Shown one piece after another: positions 1 through 8,902 of a DNA stretch of 64,000 nt (its first letter is position 1; each line of letters starts with the position of its first letter). The translations under genes were made by a program, and so were the position numbers. Below the pieces are notes generated by a model that saw only the letters and a list, made by a program, of their open reading frames with translations, ran no database searches and was not told the origin of the DNA. Where the stretch lies: contig UBXM01000016.1 in the NCBI GenBank assembly GCA_900469445.1, forward strand, positions 1-64,000. The letters are read 5' to 3'. The DNA comes from Hyphomicrobiales bacterium (GTDB taxonomy: Bacteria > Pseudomonadota > Alphaproteobacteria > Rhizobiales > Rhizobiaceae).

Positions 1-68
1 CGTAATGACGGGGAGAAGGAAGCAAGCCGCACCCTCTCCGCCTTCATCAAACATCGAGCGAGGCACGT

Positions 69-108
69 CCCCTCTCCCCGCAGGCGGGGAGAGGGTTAGG
101 GTGAGGGG
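69..108. repeat. Palindromic GC-rich intergenic repeat
   Basis: A 12-bp perfect stem (70-81 pairing with 84-95, CCCTCTCCCCGC against GCGGGGAGAGGG) is followed by TTAGGGTGAGGGG. It sits just downstream of the methyltransferase stop codon. The GTGAGGGG right end and the GGGGAGAGG core also occur in the element at 46749-46927, so it looks like a shorter relative of that family. It could also act as a 3' hairpin for the minus-strand operon, but no T-tract follows. Confidence 0.7.
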
Positions 109-117
109 CAAGCCCCC

Positions 118-762
118 CTACCCGAACCGCCAGACCGTCGTCTTCTTCACCTCGCTATCCTCCAGCGCCCGCGTCACCGGCACCTCGTAGACGGCAAGCT
201 TCTCCAGCCGCTCCTTGGGCAGATAGCTCCTGCCCGGATCGCCGACCAGAACGACCTTGCCCTCATCCGCAAGCCGCGTGAACCAGGGCACCAGCGCCGC
301 TGCAAAATCTCGATCGTAAAACACATCACCAGCAAGCACGACATCCACCTCGATCGCACACCCGATCTGGTTCTCCGCGGTAAAACCGATCTCAACCCCG
401 TTCTCGGCAGCATTCAGCATCACCGCTGTCCGCGTCCACGGATCGATATCAGCGGCAGTCACATCCAAAGCCCCGGCAAGCTTCGCCGCGATCGCCACCA
501 GCCCGGAGCCGCTGGCAAAATCCAGCACCCGTTTGCCGGCGACCGTTTCAGGATGATCGAGAACATAGCGCGCTAGCCCTTGGCCGCCTGCCCAGGCGAA
601 GGCCCAGAACGGCGGCGGCAGGCCGATCGCCTCCAGATCCTCCTCCGTCTTCAGCCAGAGATCATGCGCCTCCGTGGCCAGATGAAGCTGGATCTCCGGC
701 ACATGCGGCGGCCGCATGAGATCGGTATTTTCGAGGATGAAGGCCTTCGGATCGGTCTTCAC
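118..762 (-). CDS. METTL20-like class I SAM methyltransferase
   Basis: Predicted protein lysine methyltransferase of 214 residues. The SAM-binding motif I (VLDFASGSG, residues 79-87) is clear, preceded by PPPFWAFAWAGGQ (49-61), a signature of the seven-beta-strand group that includes METTL20, the methyltransferase for the electron transfer flavoprotein beta subunit. An Agrobacterium member of this group is known to methylate ETF-beta, so that is the best guess for the substrate; nothing here proves it. The start is GTG; an ATG two bases upstream is out of frame and hits a stop at once. It is the last gene of the tsaD operon, 9 bases after the EVE-domain gene. Confidence 0.82.
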   Translation of the reverse strand: MKTDPKAFILENTDLMRPPHVPEIQLHLATEAHDLWLKTEEDLEAIGLPPPFWAFAWAGGQGLARYVLDHPETVAGKRVLDFASGSGLVAIAAKLAGALDVTAADIDPWTRTAVMLNAAENGVEIGFTAENQIGCAIEVDVVLAGDVFYDRDFAAALVPWFTRLADEGKVVLVGDPGRSYLPKERLEKLAVYEVPVTRALEDSEVKKTTVWRFG

Positions 763-771
763 ATGACGAAC

Positions 772-1212
772 TCAGGCGGGCGATTTCGGAGGATTGTCGA
801 GACCGCCGAGACGGCAGATCTCGAAATATTCCTCTTCCGTCACCGGCTGCACCGAAAGCCGCATGGATGTGACCAGCGCCATCTTCTCGAATTTCGGATT
901 GGCCTTGACGTCCTTCAGCGTGATCGGCTTCGGCATGTCCGTGACCGCGCGGATATCGACGCAATCCCATTTGGGATCGCCCTTGGCCGAACTGTCCGGA
1001 TGCGACAGCGCGCAGACCTCGACGATGCCGACGATCTCCAGCCCCTCGTTCGAATGGTAGAAGAAGCCCTTGTCGCCGATCTTCATCGCCCGCATGTTGT
1101 TGCGCGCCAGATAGTTGCGCACGCCGGTCCATTCCTCGCCGACCTCGCCCTTGGCTTTCTGCTGCTCCCAGGACCAGACATTCGGCTCGGACTTGTAAAG
1201 CCAATAGGCCAT
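772..1212 (-). CDS. EVE domain-containing protein
   Basis: A 146-residue single-domain protein. The opening MAYWLYKSEPNVWSW, the WTGVRNYLARNNMR segment and the GDKGFFYHS segment are typical of the EVE family, which shares the PUA/YTH-like fold and is thought to recognise modified bases in nucleic acid. No enzyme motif is visible, so a reader or binding role is likely. A GAGGCAATAG ribosome-binding sequence precedes the ATG. It lies 8 bases after the YciI gene and 9 before the methyltransferase, inside the tsaD operon, which suggests a link to nucleic acid modification but does not demonstrate one. Confidence 0.9.
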   Translation of the reverse strand: MAYWLYKSEPNVWSWEQQKAKGEVGEEWTGVRNYLARNNMRAMKIGDKGFFYHSNEGLEIVGIVEVCALSHPDSSAKGDPKWDCVDIRAVTDMPKPITLKDVKANPKFEKMALVTSMRLSVQPVTEEEYFEICRLGGLDNPPKSPA

Positions 1213-1220
1213 CTATTGCC

Positions 1221-1523
1221 TCACTTCTGCTCGTTGGCCGGGTTGTTGAACACCCAATTCCACGCCTTCACGTCGACCTTCTCGAACAGGCCGGCGAGGT
1301 AATAAGGATCGGCCTCGGCAATCGTCCGGGCTGCAGCGATATCGGCGGCTTCGACCACGACAAGGCTACCATTCGGCTTGCCCTCGTCGTCGAGGAACGG
1401 GCCGGCAAACTTCAGCACGCCCTCTGCATTGAGCTTGTTGAGGTGCTCAAGATGAGTCGGACGGGTATCCATGCGCACCTGCAAATGGCCGGGCTTGTCG
1501 GTGCAGAGAAAGGCAAACAGCAT
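1221..1523 (-). CDS. YciI family protein
   Basis: A 100-residue protein with the ferredoxin-like YCII fold. The N-terminal MLFAFLCTDKPGHLQVRMD, the following RPTHLEHL with a conserved histidine, and the AGPFLDDEGKPNGSLVVVEA segment match the family. Members are small and often act as dehydrochlorinase-like or regulatory proteins; the role of this group is unknown. A GGAGACCCC ribosome-binding site precedes the ATG. It follows gpsA by 26 bases and belongs to the same minus-strand operon. The order tsaD-gpsA-YciI-EVE is common in Rhizobiales. Confidence 0.92.
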   Translation of the reverse strand: MLFAFLCTDKPGHLQVRMDTRPTHLEHLNKLNAEGVLKFAGPFLDDEGKPNGSLVVVEAADIAAARTIAEADPYYLAGLFEKVDVKAWNWVFNNPANEQK

Positions 1524-1549
1524 TGGGGTCTCCTCGGAAAATTGGGGCT

Positions 1550-2533
1550 TTATTCGGCCTTGATCGGCCGGGTCATCAACTGTTCCATCGCGGTCATCAC
1601 ATCGAGACGTCCGTCGATTATCGCCGCGACCGCCTCGGTAATCGGCAGATCGACGGAATGCCTGCGGCCGAGCCGGGCCGCGACCGATGCAGCAAATGCA
1701 CCTTCGACCAGCGGACCGCCGGCGGTCTGCACCGGCTCGCCCTTACCGATCGAAATGCCGAAACTCAGATTGCGCGACTGATGGCTGGTGCCGGTCAAAA
1801 CGAGGTCGCCGAGACCGGACAGGCCCCGCACCGTATCCGCATTGCCGCCCATCGCCTCGACCAGCCGGGACATCTCGGCCAAGCCACGGGAAATGAGTGC
1901 CGCACGGGCGGATTCACCAAGCCCCGCGCCCTCGACGATACCGCAGGCAATGGCGAGCACGTTCTTCAGCGCCCCGCCAAGCTGCACGCCGATGACATCC
2001 GGCGAAGCGTAAAGCCGGAAACTGCGGCCGGAGAGAACCTGCGCGAGTCGTTCCGCCAGCAGCGGATCCTGCGCACCGAGCGACATCGCCGTCGGCAGGC
2101 CTCGGGCGATATCGGATGCAAAACCCGGCCCCGAAAGCACCGCCAAGGCCGTCTTCGGCAATTCGGCCGAAACGACCTCGGTCAGAAGCCGTTCGGAGCG
2201 ATCAAGCCCCTTGGCGCAGATGACGACGGAAGCATCGTCCGAAAGATAAGGCCCGTAGTGGCGGGCAGCATCGAGCTGCGCCCGAGACGGCATGGCGAAA
2301 AGCACGACATTCGCCTCCGCCACCGCATCCGGCTCGGCAGAAAACTGCAAGGCATCGGGCAAGGGGACGCCGGGCAGTGCCGCATCATGCATGCGGTCGT
2401 CGCGCAGATCGGCCATCAGGTTCGGCTGGCGTCCGACAAGCGTCACCGGATGCCGGCCTTCCAGCGCAAAAACTGTCGCAAGCGCGGTCCCGAATGCGCC
2501 GGCGCCGATCACGGCGATCCGTTCACTGCTCAT
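1550..2533 (-). CDS. gpsA: NAD(P)H-dependent glycerol-3-phosphate dehydrogenase
   Basis: Reduces dihydroxyacetone phosphate to sn-glycerol-3-phosphate, the backbone precursor of phospholipids, in the cytoplasm. At 327 residues it has the usual length. The Rossmann nucleotide loop [10 protein letters not shown] is at residues 10-19, and the substrate-binding and catalytic stretch [14 protein letters not shown] with its lysine is present in the second domain. The ATG overlaps the tsaD stop by four bases (ATGA), so the two are translationally coupled. It shares the operon with tsaD, YciI, EVE and methyltransferase genes. Confidence 0.97.
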   Translation of the reverse strand: MSSERIAVIGAGAFGTALATVFALEGRHPVTLVGRQPNLMADLRDDRMHDAALPGVPLPDALQFSAEPDAVAEANVVLFAMPSRAQLDAARHYGPYLSDDASVVICAKGLDRSERLLTEVVSAELPKTALAVLSGPGFASDIARGLPTAMSLGAQDPLLAERLAQVLSGRSFRLYASPDVIGVQLGGALKNVLAIACGIVEGAGLGESARAALISRGLAEMSRLVEAMGGNADTVRGLSGLGDLVLTGTSHQSRNLSFGISIGKGEPVQTAGGPLVEGAFAASVAARLGRRHSVDLPITEAVAAIIDGRLDVMTAMEQLMTRPIKAE

Positions 2534-3627
2534 GCCTTCGCCCCCCGTTTGCCGGATCCCAACAAAGTCTTGGCATCCTTATCCAGCGGCCAGCGCGAGC
2601 GCGGCGCCACATTCAGATCGTCGGCCGGAAACTCTTCCGCCATCCGCTCCAGACCCGCCCAAGCGATCATCGCGGCATTGTCGGTGCAGAGGCGCAGCGG
2701 CGGCGCGATGAAGCGGAATCCATGCTCGAGGCAGAGCGCCTGCAAGGTACGGCGGATTTCCTGATTGGCGGCAACACCACCGGCAACGACCAAGGCCGGC
2801 TCGGTTTCGAGACCGGAAAATTCCTCGCGGAAACGGGCAAGTCCACGGCCGATGCGGTCACGAAGCGTGCGCGACACCGCCTTCTGGAAAGAGGCGCAGA
2901 TATCGGCAACATCCTGCTCGCTCAGCGGCGCGATCTCGGTCGCTGCCTGACGCACGGCGGTCTTCAGCCCGGAAAAGGAAAAATCAAGCCGCGCCTCGCC
3001 CACCAGCGGACGCGGCAGCGAGAACCGATCCGGGTTGCCGGAAAGTGCAGCCTTCTCGACCGCCGGACCGCCCGGATAAGGCAGACCGAGCAGCTTCGCC
3101 GTCTTGTCGAAAGCCTCGCCCAGCGCATCGTCGATCGTCGTGCCCCAGCGCTCATACTGGCCGACACCGCGGATCAGGATCAGTTGCGTGTGCCCGCCGG
3201 AGACCAAGAGCATCAGATAGGGAAAGGAAAGCCCGTCCGTCATCCGCGCCGTCAGCGCATGGCCTTCAAGATGGTTGATGGCCAGAAGCGGCTTGCCCGA
3301 GACGCGGGCAATCGCCTTCGCCGTCATCAGGCCGACCAGCAGACCGCCGATCAGGCCGGGACCGGAGGTCGCGGCAATCGCATCGACATCGTCGAGCGTC
3401 ACGTTTGCACGGCGCAGCGCTTCCTCGACCAGCTCGTCCAGCGCCTCGACATGCGCACGCGCCGCGATTTCCGGCACGACGCCGCCATAGGCCGAGTGTT
3501 CGTCGAGCTGCGACAGGACCACGTCGGACAAAATCTCGCCGCGCCCGTCCTCGTGGCGTGCGACGACCGCAGCGGCGGTCTCGTCGCAGCTTGTTTCAAT
3601 GCCGAGGATGCGCAGATATGAGGTCAT
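2530..3627 (-). CDS. tsaD: tRNA N6-adenosine threonylcarbamoyltransferase
   Basis: Transfers the threonylcarbamoyl group to A37 of ANN-decoding tRNAs (t6A), working with TsaB and TsaE. The start is placed at [16 protein letters not shown], giving 365 residues; the open frame continues upstream to 3966 but only over the hemC coding region, so the longer version is rejected. The metal-binding HLEGH motif, SGGHTQL, and the [10 protein letters not shown] nucleotide loop are all visible. It heads a five-gene operon and diverges from hemC across 70 bases. The window also holds mtaB, whose enzyme thiomethylates the t6A that TsaD makes. Confidence 0.97.
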   Translation of the reverse strand: MTSYLRILGIETSCDETAAAVVARHEDGRGEILSDVVLSQLDEHSAYGGVVPEIAARAHVEALDELVEEALRRANVTLDDVDAIAATSGPGLIGGLLVGLMTAKAIARVSGKPLLAINHLEGHALTARMTDGLSFPYLMLLVSGGHTQLILIRGVGQYERWGTTIDDALGEAFDKTAKLLGLPYPGGPAVEKAALSGNPDRFSLPRPLVGEARLDFSFSGLKTAVRQAATEIAPLSEQDVADICASFQKAVSRTLRDRIGRGLARFREEFSGLETEPALVVAGGVAANQEIRRTLQALCLEHGFRFIAPPLRLCTDNAAMIAWAGLERMAEEFPADDLNVAPRSRWPLDKDAKTLLGSGKRGAKA

Positions 3628-3697
3628 TGGCCCTTGTTCATTGCGATGCCGGATGATCCGGTTTACGAGAGCTTCCGGTAACAACGGAATGAGACGG

Positions 3698-4627
3698 ATG
3701 CAAACAAAACCTTTCCGGATCGGCACGCGCGGCAGCCCGCTGGCGCTTGCCCAGGCCCACGAAACGCGGTCACGGCTGATGGCGGCCCATGGCCTGCCGG
3801 AAGAGATGTTCGAGATCGTCGTGCTGTCCACCACCGGCGACCGCATCACCGACCGCTCGCTCTCCGAGATCGGCGGCAAGGGCCTGTTCACCCAGGAACT
3901 CGAGGAGCAGCTGTCCTCCGGCGAGCTGGATATCGCCGTGCATTCGTCGAAGGACATGCCGACCAAACTGCCGGAAGGCCTGCATATCGCAGCCTACCTG
4001 CCGCGCGAGGATTTTCGCGACGCCTTCATCGGCCGCGCGGCATCGACCCTGACAGCGCTTCCAGATGGGGCAACGGTCGGCTCTTCGTCTCTGCGCCGTC
4101 AGGCGCTGATCCGCCGCCTGCGTCCCGATATCAGCGTCATCACCTTCCGCGGCCTCGTCGATACGCGGCTGCGCAAGCTTTATGACGGACAGGTCGACGC
4201 CACGCTATTGGCCTATGCAGGCCTGAAACGGCTCGGCAAGGAAGACGTCGTCACCGAGCTTCTCGACCCCGCCGACTTCCCGCCGGCACCGGCCCAGGGC
4301 GCGATCTGCGTCGAAAGCCGTATCGGTGACGAACGCATCGCCTCGCTGCTTGCCCCGATCAACGATCACCCAACCTACGATGCCGTGACCTGCGAACGCG
4401 CCTTCCTGGCGGCACTCGACGGTTCCTGTCGCACGCCGATCGGCGGTTTCGCCATCTGTGACGGAGATCACCTGAAATTCTCCGGCCTGATCCTGACGCC
4501 GGACGGAAAAAGCGAACACGCGATCGAAGTGGAAGGCAAGCGGACAGACGCCGAAGCCCTCGGCCTGCGTGCCGGGGAAGCCGTCCGTGCTGCAGCCGGA
4601 CCCGGCTTTTTCGAAAGCTGGAGCTGA
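3698..4627 (+). CDS. hemC: Hydroxymethylbilane synthase (porphobilinogen deaminase)
   Basis: Polymerises four porphobilinogens into hydroxymethylbilane in tetrapyrrole synthesis. Starting at [20 protein letters not shown] it has 309 residues, the usual size; in-frame starts upstream (3599, 3689) would intrude into the tsaD start and add an unrelated extension. Cys244 in [11 protein letters not shown] is the attachment site of the dipyrromethane cofactor, and the [16 protein letters not shown] stretch holds the arginines that bind the growing chain. hemD follows after 3 bases. It is the first gene of the haem block hemC-hemD-Mic60-hemY-terB. Confidence 0.97.
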   Translation: MQTKPFRIGTRGSPLALAQAHETRSRLMAAHGLPEEMFEIVVLSTTGDRITDRSLSEIGGKGLFTQELEEQLSSGELDIAVHSSKDMPTKLPEGLHIAAYLPREDFRDAFIGRAASTLTALPDGATVGSSSLRRQALIRRLRPDISVITFRGLVDTRLRKLYDGQVDATLLAYAGLKRLGKEDVVTELLDPADFPPAPAQGAICVESRIGDERIASLLAPINDHPTYDAVTCERAFLAALDGSCRTPIGGFAICDGDHLKFSGLILTPDGKSEHAIEVEGKRTDAEALGLRAGEAVRAAAGPGFFESWS

Positions 4628-4630
4628 CCC

Positions 4631-5341
4631 TTGCGGGTCGTCGTCACCCGACCGGAGATTTCGGCCGCCAGAACGGCCGAGCGGCTGAAGCTCATGGGGC
4701 ATGACCCCGTGCTTCTGCCGCTCAGCAACGCGGTGCATCACCATCAGCTTGCGGCAGACGCTCTGGCCTCCCCCCATTCGGCGCTCATAGTCACCAGTGC
4801 CGAAGCATTGCGGGCACTGGCGGATATCGGCTCACCTGCGCAGATCGATCGAAATATCCCGCTCTTCGCCGTCGGAGAAAAGACGGCCGCGGCGGCCAGG
4901 TCGGCAGGCTTCGTCAATATCCATACCGGCCATGGCGACGGTGCGGGACTGGCAGATCTGATCGCCTCGAAGCTGGAAAACCCTGACCCTCCACCGCTCT
5001 ATCTCGCCGGAAAGCCACGCGCCGGATCATTGGAAACCCGGCTCGAAGACCTGGGCCTGCCAGTCCGGGTCGCCGAAATCTACGAAATGATCCCGGTCGA
5101 TCATCGACCGGAAGAAATCGACGAACGGCTGCGTTCCCGCCCCCCTCATGCGGTGCTACTCTACTCACGGGAAAACGCCGTCCGCTTTTTCGAGATCATC
5201 GAGCAACAGGCCGTGGCGCTTCCCGAAACGGCTTTCCTTTGCATCAGCACCCGCACCGCCGATGCCGTACCCGCGGCGTTTCGCCCCCGCGTCAGGATCG
5301 CAGAAACTCCGGACGAAACTGCGCTGTTGGCGCTTCTTTAA
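4631..5341 (+). CDS. hemD: Uroporphyrinogen-III synthase
   Basis: Closes hydroxymethylbilane with inversion of ring D to form uroporphyrinogen III. The family is very divergent, but the MRVVVTRPEISAARTAERL start, the LIVTSAEALRAL segment, the LFAVGEKTAAAARSAGF segment, the AGKPRAGSLE segment and the VLLYSRENAVRFFEII segment follow the expected two-domain pattern. The start is TTG, 3 bases after the hemC stop, and the product has 236 residues. Position directly after hemC makes the assignment strong. Confidence 0.95.
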   Translation: MRVVVTRPEISAARTAERLKLMGHDPVLLPLSNAVHHHQLAADALASPHSALIVTSAEALRALADIGSPAQIDRNIPLFAVGEKTAAAARSAGFVNIHTGHGDGAGLADLIASKLENPDPPPLYLAGKPRAGSLETRLEDLGLPVRVAEIYEMIPVDHRPEEIDERLRSRPPHAVLLYSRENAVRFFEIIEQQAVALPETAFLCISTRTADAVPAAFRPRVRIAETPDETALLALL

Positions 5342-5432
5342 CCTGCGCCTGATCCAAATTCCGGCAACGCCCCTTTCCTTAACCGGGGGCACCGACTAGG
5401 TTTTAGTGAACGCATGCAGAAAAGAGGTCGAG

Positions 5433-6758
5433 ATGGTATCCGAGAAACCACCGCGCCGGTCCAAACCGAACAAGGAACCGGTCACGATCGACCTGACGGC
5501 GGAGGAAACCGCCGCAGTGGCTGAGCCCGTCCGCGCCAACGACAGCGATGATGTCATCGATGCGCGTGAGAACGATGCGGCCGAGACGCCGATAGCCTCA
5601 GATATTCCGGAAGCCACACCAGTGCCGGAGACGAAAGTGCCGGAGACCGAAGCGGCAGTGACCGAACCGAAAGCCGAACAGGAGGCCGTAGCGCCGGAAA
5701 CGCCGCGTTTCGACGAGCCTGAGCCGGAACCCGTAACGGCATCCGCCGAACCGGTGGAAGAAGAGGTCAAGGAAGAGCCGGCTCCATTCCAGCCGCGCCC
5801 GAAGACCGAAGACTATTCGGCACAGAACACTGCGCCGCCGCCGTCCAGGCCGGCAACCTCGACGCTGGTTGCATCCGGCATTTTCGGCGGCATCGTTGCG
5901 CTTCTTCTGGCCGGCAGCATGCAATATGCTGGCGTGCTTCCCGGCGGTTCATCCGCCTCGAACGACAGCGACACATCCGCGGAAATCGCCTCGCTTCGCC
6001 AGGAGATTGCCGCACTCGCCAATCGGCCGGTGGAGCCATCTGCCGATATAACGAGCCGTCTGGCAGCGCTTGAAAGCAGCACCGCATCGGGCGGGAGCGG
6101 ATCGGCCGATACGGATCAGAAAATCGCAGCGCTCGAAGCGGAACTCACCAGCCTGAAATCGGCAAACGAAGCGGCGGCCGCAACCTCGACGCAACTGGCC
6201 GGACGGTTGCAGCAGGCGGAAGCGCAGATCAACGACCGAGGCCCGGAGCAGCAGGCGGCCCGCGCCGTGGCCGCAGCTGCCCTGAAGAGCGCAGTCGATC
6301 GCGGCGGATCGTTCGAGGCCGAGCTGCAGACCTATCAGACCGTCGCCGGCGACGATCCGGCAATTGCGAGCCTTCAGCCGTTTGCCGCAAAGGGCGTTCA
6401 ATCGCGTATCGAACTTCAGCGCCAGGTGTCGAGCGTCGCTGACAGCATGGTCGAGGCAGTTGCCCAGCCCGATCCAGATCAGGGACTGGCCGCACGGCTC
6501 TACACATCCGCCCTCTCGGTGGTGAAGGTCCGCAAGGTCGGCGACGTTACCGGCAATACGCCGGAGGATATCGTCGCTCGTTTCGAGGACAGGCTTCGCT
6601 CGGGTGATTTCGTCGCTGCCGCCCGTGAATGGGACACGCTTCCCGACGCGGCCAAAACGGCATCCCAGCCGTTCAAGCAGGAACTCGATGCCCGGATCGA
6701 GGTTGAAAATCTCGTCGGCGGTGCATTGACCCGCGCGATTACCGGCACTCAAGGCTGA
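5433..6758 (+). CDS. Mic60/mitofilin-like inner-membrane protein (COG4223)
   Basis: A 441-residue protein with an acidic, proline-rich N-terminal region (about 1-140), one transmembrane helix (about 143-165), a predicted coiled coil (about 180-265) and a C-terminal mitofilin-like domain ending LVGGALTRAI. This layout and the place between hemD and hemY match the alphaproteobacterial homologue of mitochondrial Mic60, which shapes intracytoplasmic and cristae membranes. The ATG at 5433 is chosen because AGAGG lies at a good distance; a GTG at 5406 is possible. The link to haem synthesis is known from gene order only. Confidence 0.85.
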   Translation: MVSEKPPRRSKPNKEPVTIDLTAEETAAVAEPVRANDSDDVIDARENDAAETPIASDIPEATPVPETKVPETEAAVTEPKAEQEAVAPETPRFDEPEPEPVTASAEPVEEEVKEEPAPFQPRPKTEDYSAQNTAPPPSRPATSTLVASGIFGGIVALLLAGSMQYAGVLPGGSSASNDSDTSAEIASLRQEIAALANRPVEPSADITSRLAALESSTASGGSGSADTDQKIAALEAELTSLKSANEAAAATSTQLAGRLQQAEAQINDRGPEQQAARAVAAAALKSAVDRGGSFEAELQTYQTVAGDDPAIASLQPFAAKGVQSRIELQRQVSSVADSMVEAVAQPDPDQGLAARLYTSALSVVKVRKVGDVTGNTPEDIVARFEDRLRSGDFVAAAREWDTLPDAAKTASQPFKQELDARIEVENLVGGALTRAITGTQG

Positions 6759-6772
6759 GGACGAAAAACGGA

Positions 6773-8392
6773 ATGGTCAGACTTTTCATTTTCCTTCTCG
6801 TCGTTCTCGGTCTCGGCTGGAGCTTTGCATGGCTTGCCGATCGTCCCGGCCTCCTGTCCATCACCTGGCAGGACCACCTGATCGAGACGAGCCTGATGGT
6901 CGCGGCCACGATGGTGGTCGCGCTGATCGGCGTCGTCATGCTTCTGTGGTGGATCGTCGGCATTATCTGGACCTCGCCCTATTCGGTCCGCCGTTATTTC
7001 CGCGCCCGCAAGCGTGATCGTGGGTATCAGGCGCTGTCGACCGGCCTGATCGCGGCCGGCGCCGGCAATGCGCTGCTTGCGCGCAAGATGAGCATCCGCA
7101 GCCGCAGCCTGCTCAGCGCCGACCAGGAGCCGCTGATCCATCTTCTCGATGCGCAGGCAGCCCTTATCGAAGGCAAATACGACGACGCCCGCGCCAAGTT
7201 CGAAAGCATGTCCAACGACCCCGAAACAAGGGAACTGGGACTGCGTGGCCTCTACATGGAAGCCCGCCGTCTCGGCGCCAATGAAGCGGCGCGGCAATAT
7301 GCCGAAAAGGCCGTCGAGCATGCGCCCTATCTGCCCTGGGCCTCGCAGGCGACGCTGGAATCCCAGAGCCGCTCGGGCCGCTGGGACAAGGCATTGGAAA
7401 CGCTGGCGCAACAGCGCGCCGCAAACATCATCAGCAAGTCGGAGGCTGAACGCCTGAGAGCGGTTCTCCTGACCGCCCGTGCCGGCGAACGGCTGGAAAG
7501 CGATCCGAGCGGCGCCCGCGAGGATTCCACCGATGCGCTGAAACTGGCCAAGGATCTCGTGCCCGCCGCCATCATCTGCGCCAAGGCACTGCTGCGCCAG
7601 GAAAATGTCCGCAAGGCCGCCTCCGTGCTGGAAGGCGTGTGGAAGCTTTCGCCGCATCCTGATATCGCCCGCACCTATATTCGCGCCCGCAGCGGCGACA
7701 GCACGCTCGACCGGCTGAAACGGGCGGAGAAGCTGGAGGCGATGCGTCCCAACAATATCGAGTCGCTTCTGGCCGTCTCTCAGGCAGCCCTTGATGCGCA
7801 GGACTTTGTCAAAGCCCGTGCAAGGGCCGAGGCTGCGGCCCGGATGGAGCCGAGCGAACGGGTCTATCTGCTGCTTGCAGATATCGAGGAGGCGGAAACA
7901 GGCGATCAGGGCCGCATCCGTCACTGGATGCAGCAGGCCCTTCGTGCGCCGCGCAACGCGGCCTGGGTTGCCGACGGTTTCGTTTCGGAAAACTGGCTGC
8001 CGGTATCGCCGGTCACCGGCAAGCTCGATGCCTTCGAGTGGAAAGTGCCGTTCAGCCAGCTGGAAGGCCCGGTCGTCGAAGGCAAGGTTGCCGCTGACGA
8101 GGCGATTGCAGCACTGCCGCCGGTCGTTATCAGCGATCGGAAACCGGCAGAAACGACAAGACGACCGGAACCCGCAGAGCCGACAATCGTCGTCGAAAAG
8201 AAGCCGGCAACGCCAACACCCGAGCCCGCTGTTGCAGCAAAGACAACAGCGCCCGAGAAAGTCACGCCCGCACCTGCCAAAACGCAAGAAAATGAAGCCG
8301 AACCGGTTCCATTTTTCGGACGTCCACCGGATGATCCGGGCGTGAAAGATCAGGATGCCGACCCGACCAAGACGAGGTTGCGGCTATTTTAA
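6773..8392 (+). CDS. hemY: HemY-type TPR membrane protein
   Basis: A 539-residue protein with two N-terminal transmembrane helices (about 1-22 and 42-67), then a long run of TPR-like helical repeats (about 85-400), and a low-complexity alanine/proline/glutamate tail. This is the proteobacterial HemY domain architecture, encoded after hemCD and often described as a haem biosynthesis protein although its biochemical role is not settled. It is unrelated to the protoporphyrinogen oxidase also called HemY. The Mic60-like gene ends 14 bases upstream; the order matches the Mic60-Orf52 pairing described in alphaproteobacteria. Confidence 0.92.
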   Translation: MVRLFIFLLVVLGLGWSFAWLADRPGLLSITWQDHLIETSLMVAATMVVALIGVVMLLWWIVGIIWTSPYSVRRYFRARKRDRGYQALSTGLIAAGAGNALLARKMSIRSRSLLSADQEPLIHLLDAQAALIEGKYDDARAKFESMSNDPETRELGLRGLYMEARRLGANEAARQYAEKAVEHAPYLPWASQATLESQSRSGRWDKALETLAQQRAANIISKSEAERLRAVLLTARAGERLESDPSGAREDSTDALKLAKDLVPAAIICAKALLRQENVRKAASVLEGVWKLSPHPDIARTYIRARSGDSTLDRLKRAEKLEAMRPNNIESLLAVSQAALDAQDFVKARARAEAAARMEPSERVYLLLADIEEAETGDQGRIRHWMQQALRAPRNAAWVADGFVSENWLPVSPVTGKLDAFEWKVPFSQLEGPVVEGKVAADEAIAALPPVVISDRKPAETTRRPEPAEPTIVVEKKPATPTPEPAVAAKTTAPEKVTPAPAKTQENEAEPVPFFGRPPDDPGVKDQDADPTKTRLRLF

Positions 8393-8398
8393 AGAAAG

Positions 8399-8899
8399 AT
8401 GGAGCAAGGCCTATCGATGTTGGACCGCATACAGGCCTTCCTCCACACCCTCACCTCCCATGACGACAAGGAATTCGCACCGGACGACCCGCGGGTCGCC
8501 TTCGTTGCGCTCTGTTACCAGGTCATGGAGTCGGATGGCGCCGTCTCCAAGAAGGAACAGCAGAAATTTCGCCAGCTGATCCGCCAGCGTTACGATCTGA
8601 GCGAGGACAGGCTGAAGGCGCTGATCGAGGCCGGCCACGAGGCGGGCCACGAAGCGGTTGACTATTATCGTTTCACTTCCGATCTAAGACGGCATCTCGT
8701 CAATGAAGACGATCGTGTCGAACTTCTCGGCATTCTCTGGGACATCGTTTATGCCGATGGCCAGAGAAGCGAGATCGAGGATCATGTGATCTGGAGGATC
8801 GCGGACCTTCTCGGGGTTTCGTCGCGAGACCGCGTGCTGCAACGCCAGCAGGCCGCCATGCGCCGCACGGAAGAAAATACGGAGGAGAGTAAGGACTAA
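8399..8899 (+). CDS. TerB family protein
   Basis: A 166-residue all-helical protein with the TerB/DjlA-like domain: VAFVALCYQVMESDGAVSKKE contains the acidic ESDG metal-binding pattern, repeated as DIVYADGQRSEIEDHVIWRI later. The family was first seen in tellurite resistance operons, but isolated copies such as this have unknown function. The ATG at 8399 follows AAAGAAAG; a second ATG at 8417 after GGAGCAAGG is equally possible. It lies 6 bases after hemY and 3 bases before the amidotransferase gene, so it is part of the same operon. Confidence 0.9.
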   Translation: MEQGLSMLDRIQAFLHTLTSHDDKEFAPDDPRVAFVALCYQVMESDGAVSKKEQQKFRQLIRQRYDLSEDRLKALIEAGHEAGHEAVDYYRFTSDLRRHLVNEDDRVELLGILWDIVYADGQRSEIEDHVIWRIADLLGVSSRDRVLQRQQAAMRRTEENTEESKD

Positions 8900-8902
8900 C
8901 TG

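Noticed and set aside
5-190. Short frame at the left edge
   Set aside because: Most of it is translation of the palindromic repeat and of the 3' end of the methyltransferase gene read backwards.
1523-3621. Two long plus-strand frames opposite gpsA and tsaD
   Set aside because: Both overlap well-supported genes for their full length and show no family similarity.
6749-8287. 512-codon open frame on the minus strand
   Set aside because: Antisense to hemY, cysteine- and arginine-rich without recognisable domains.
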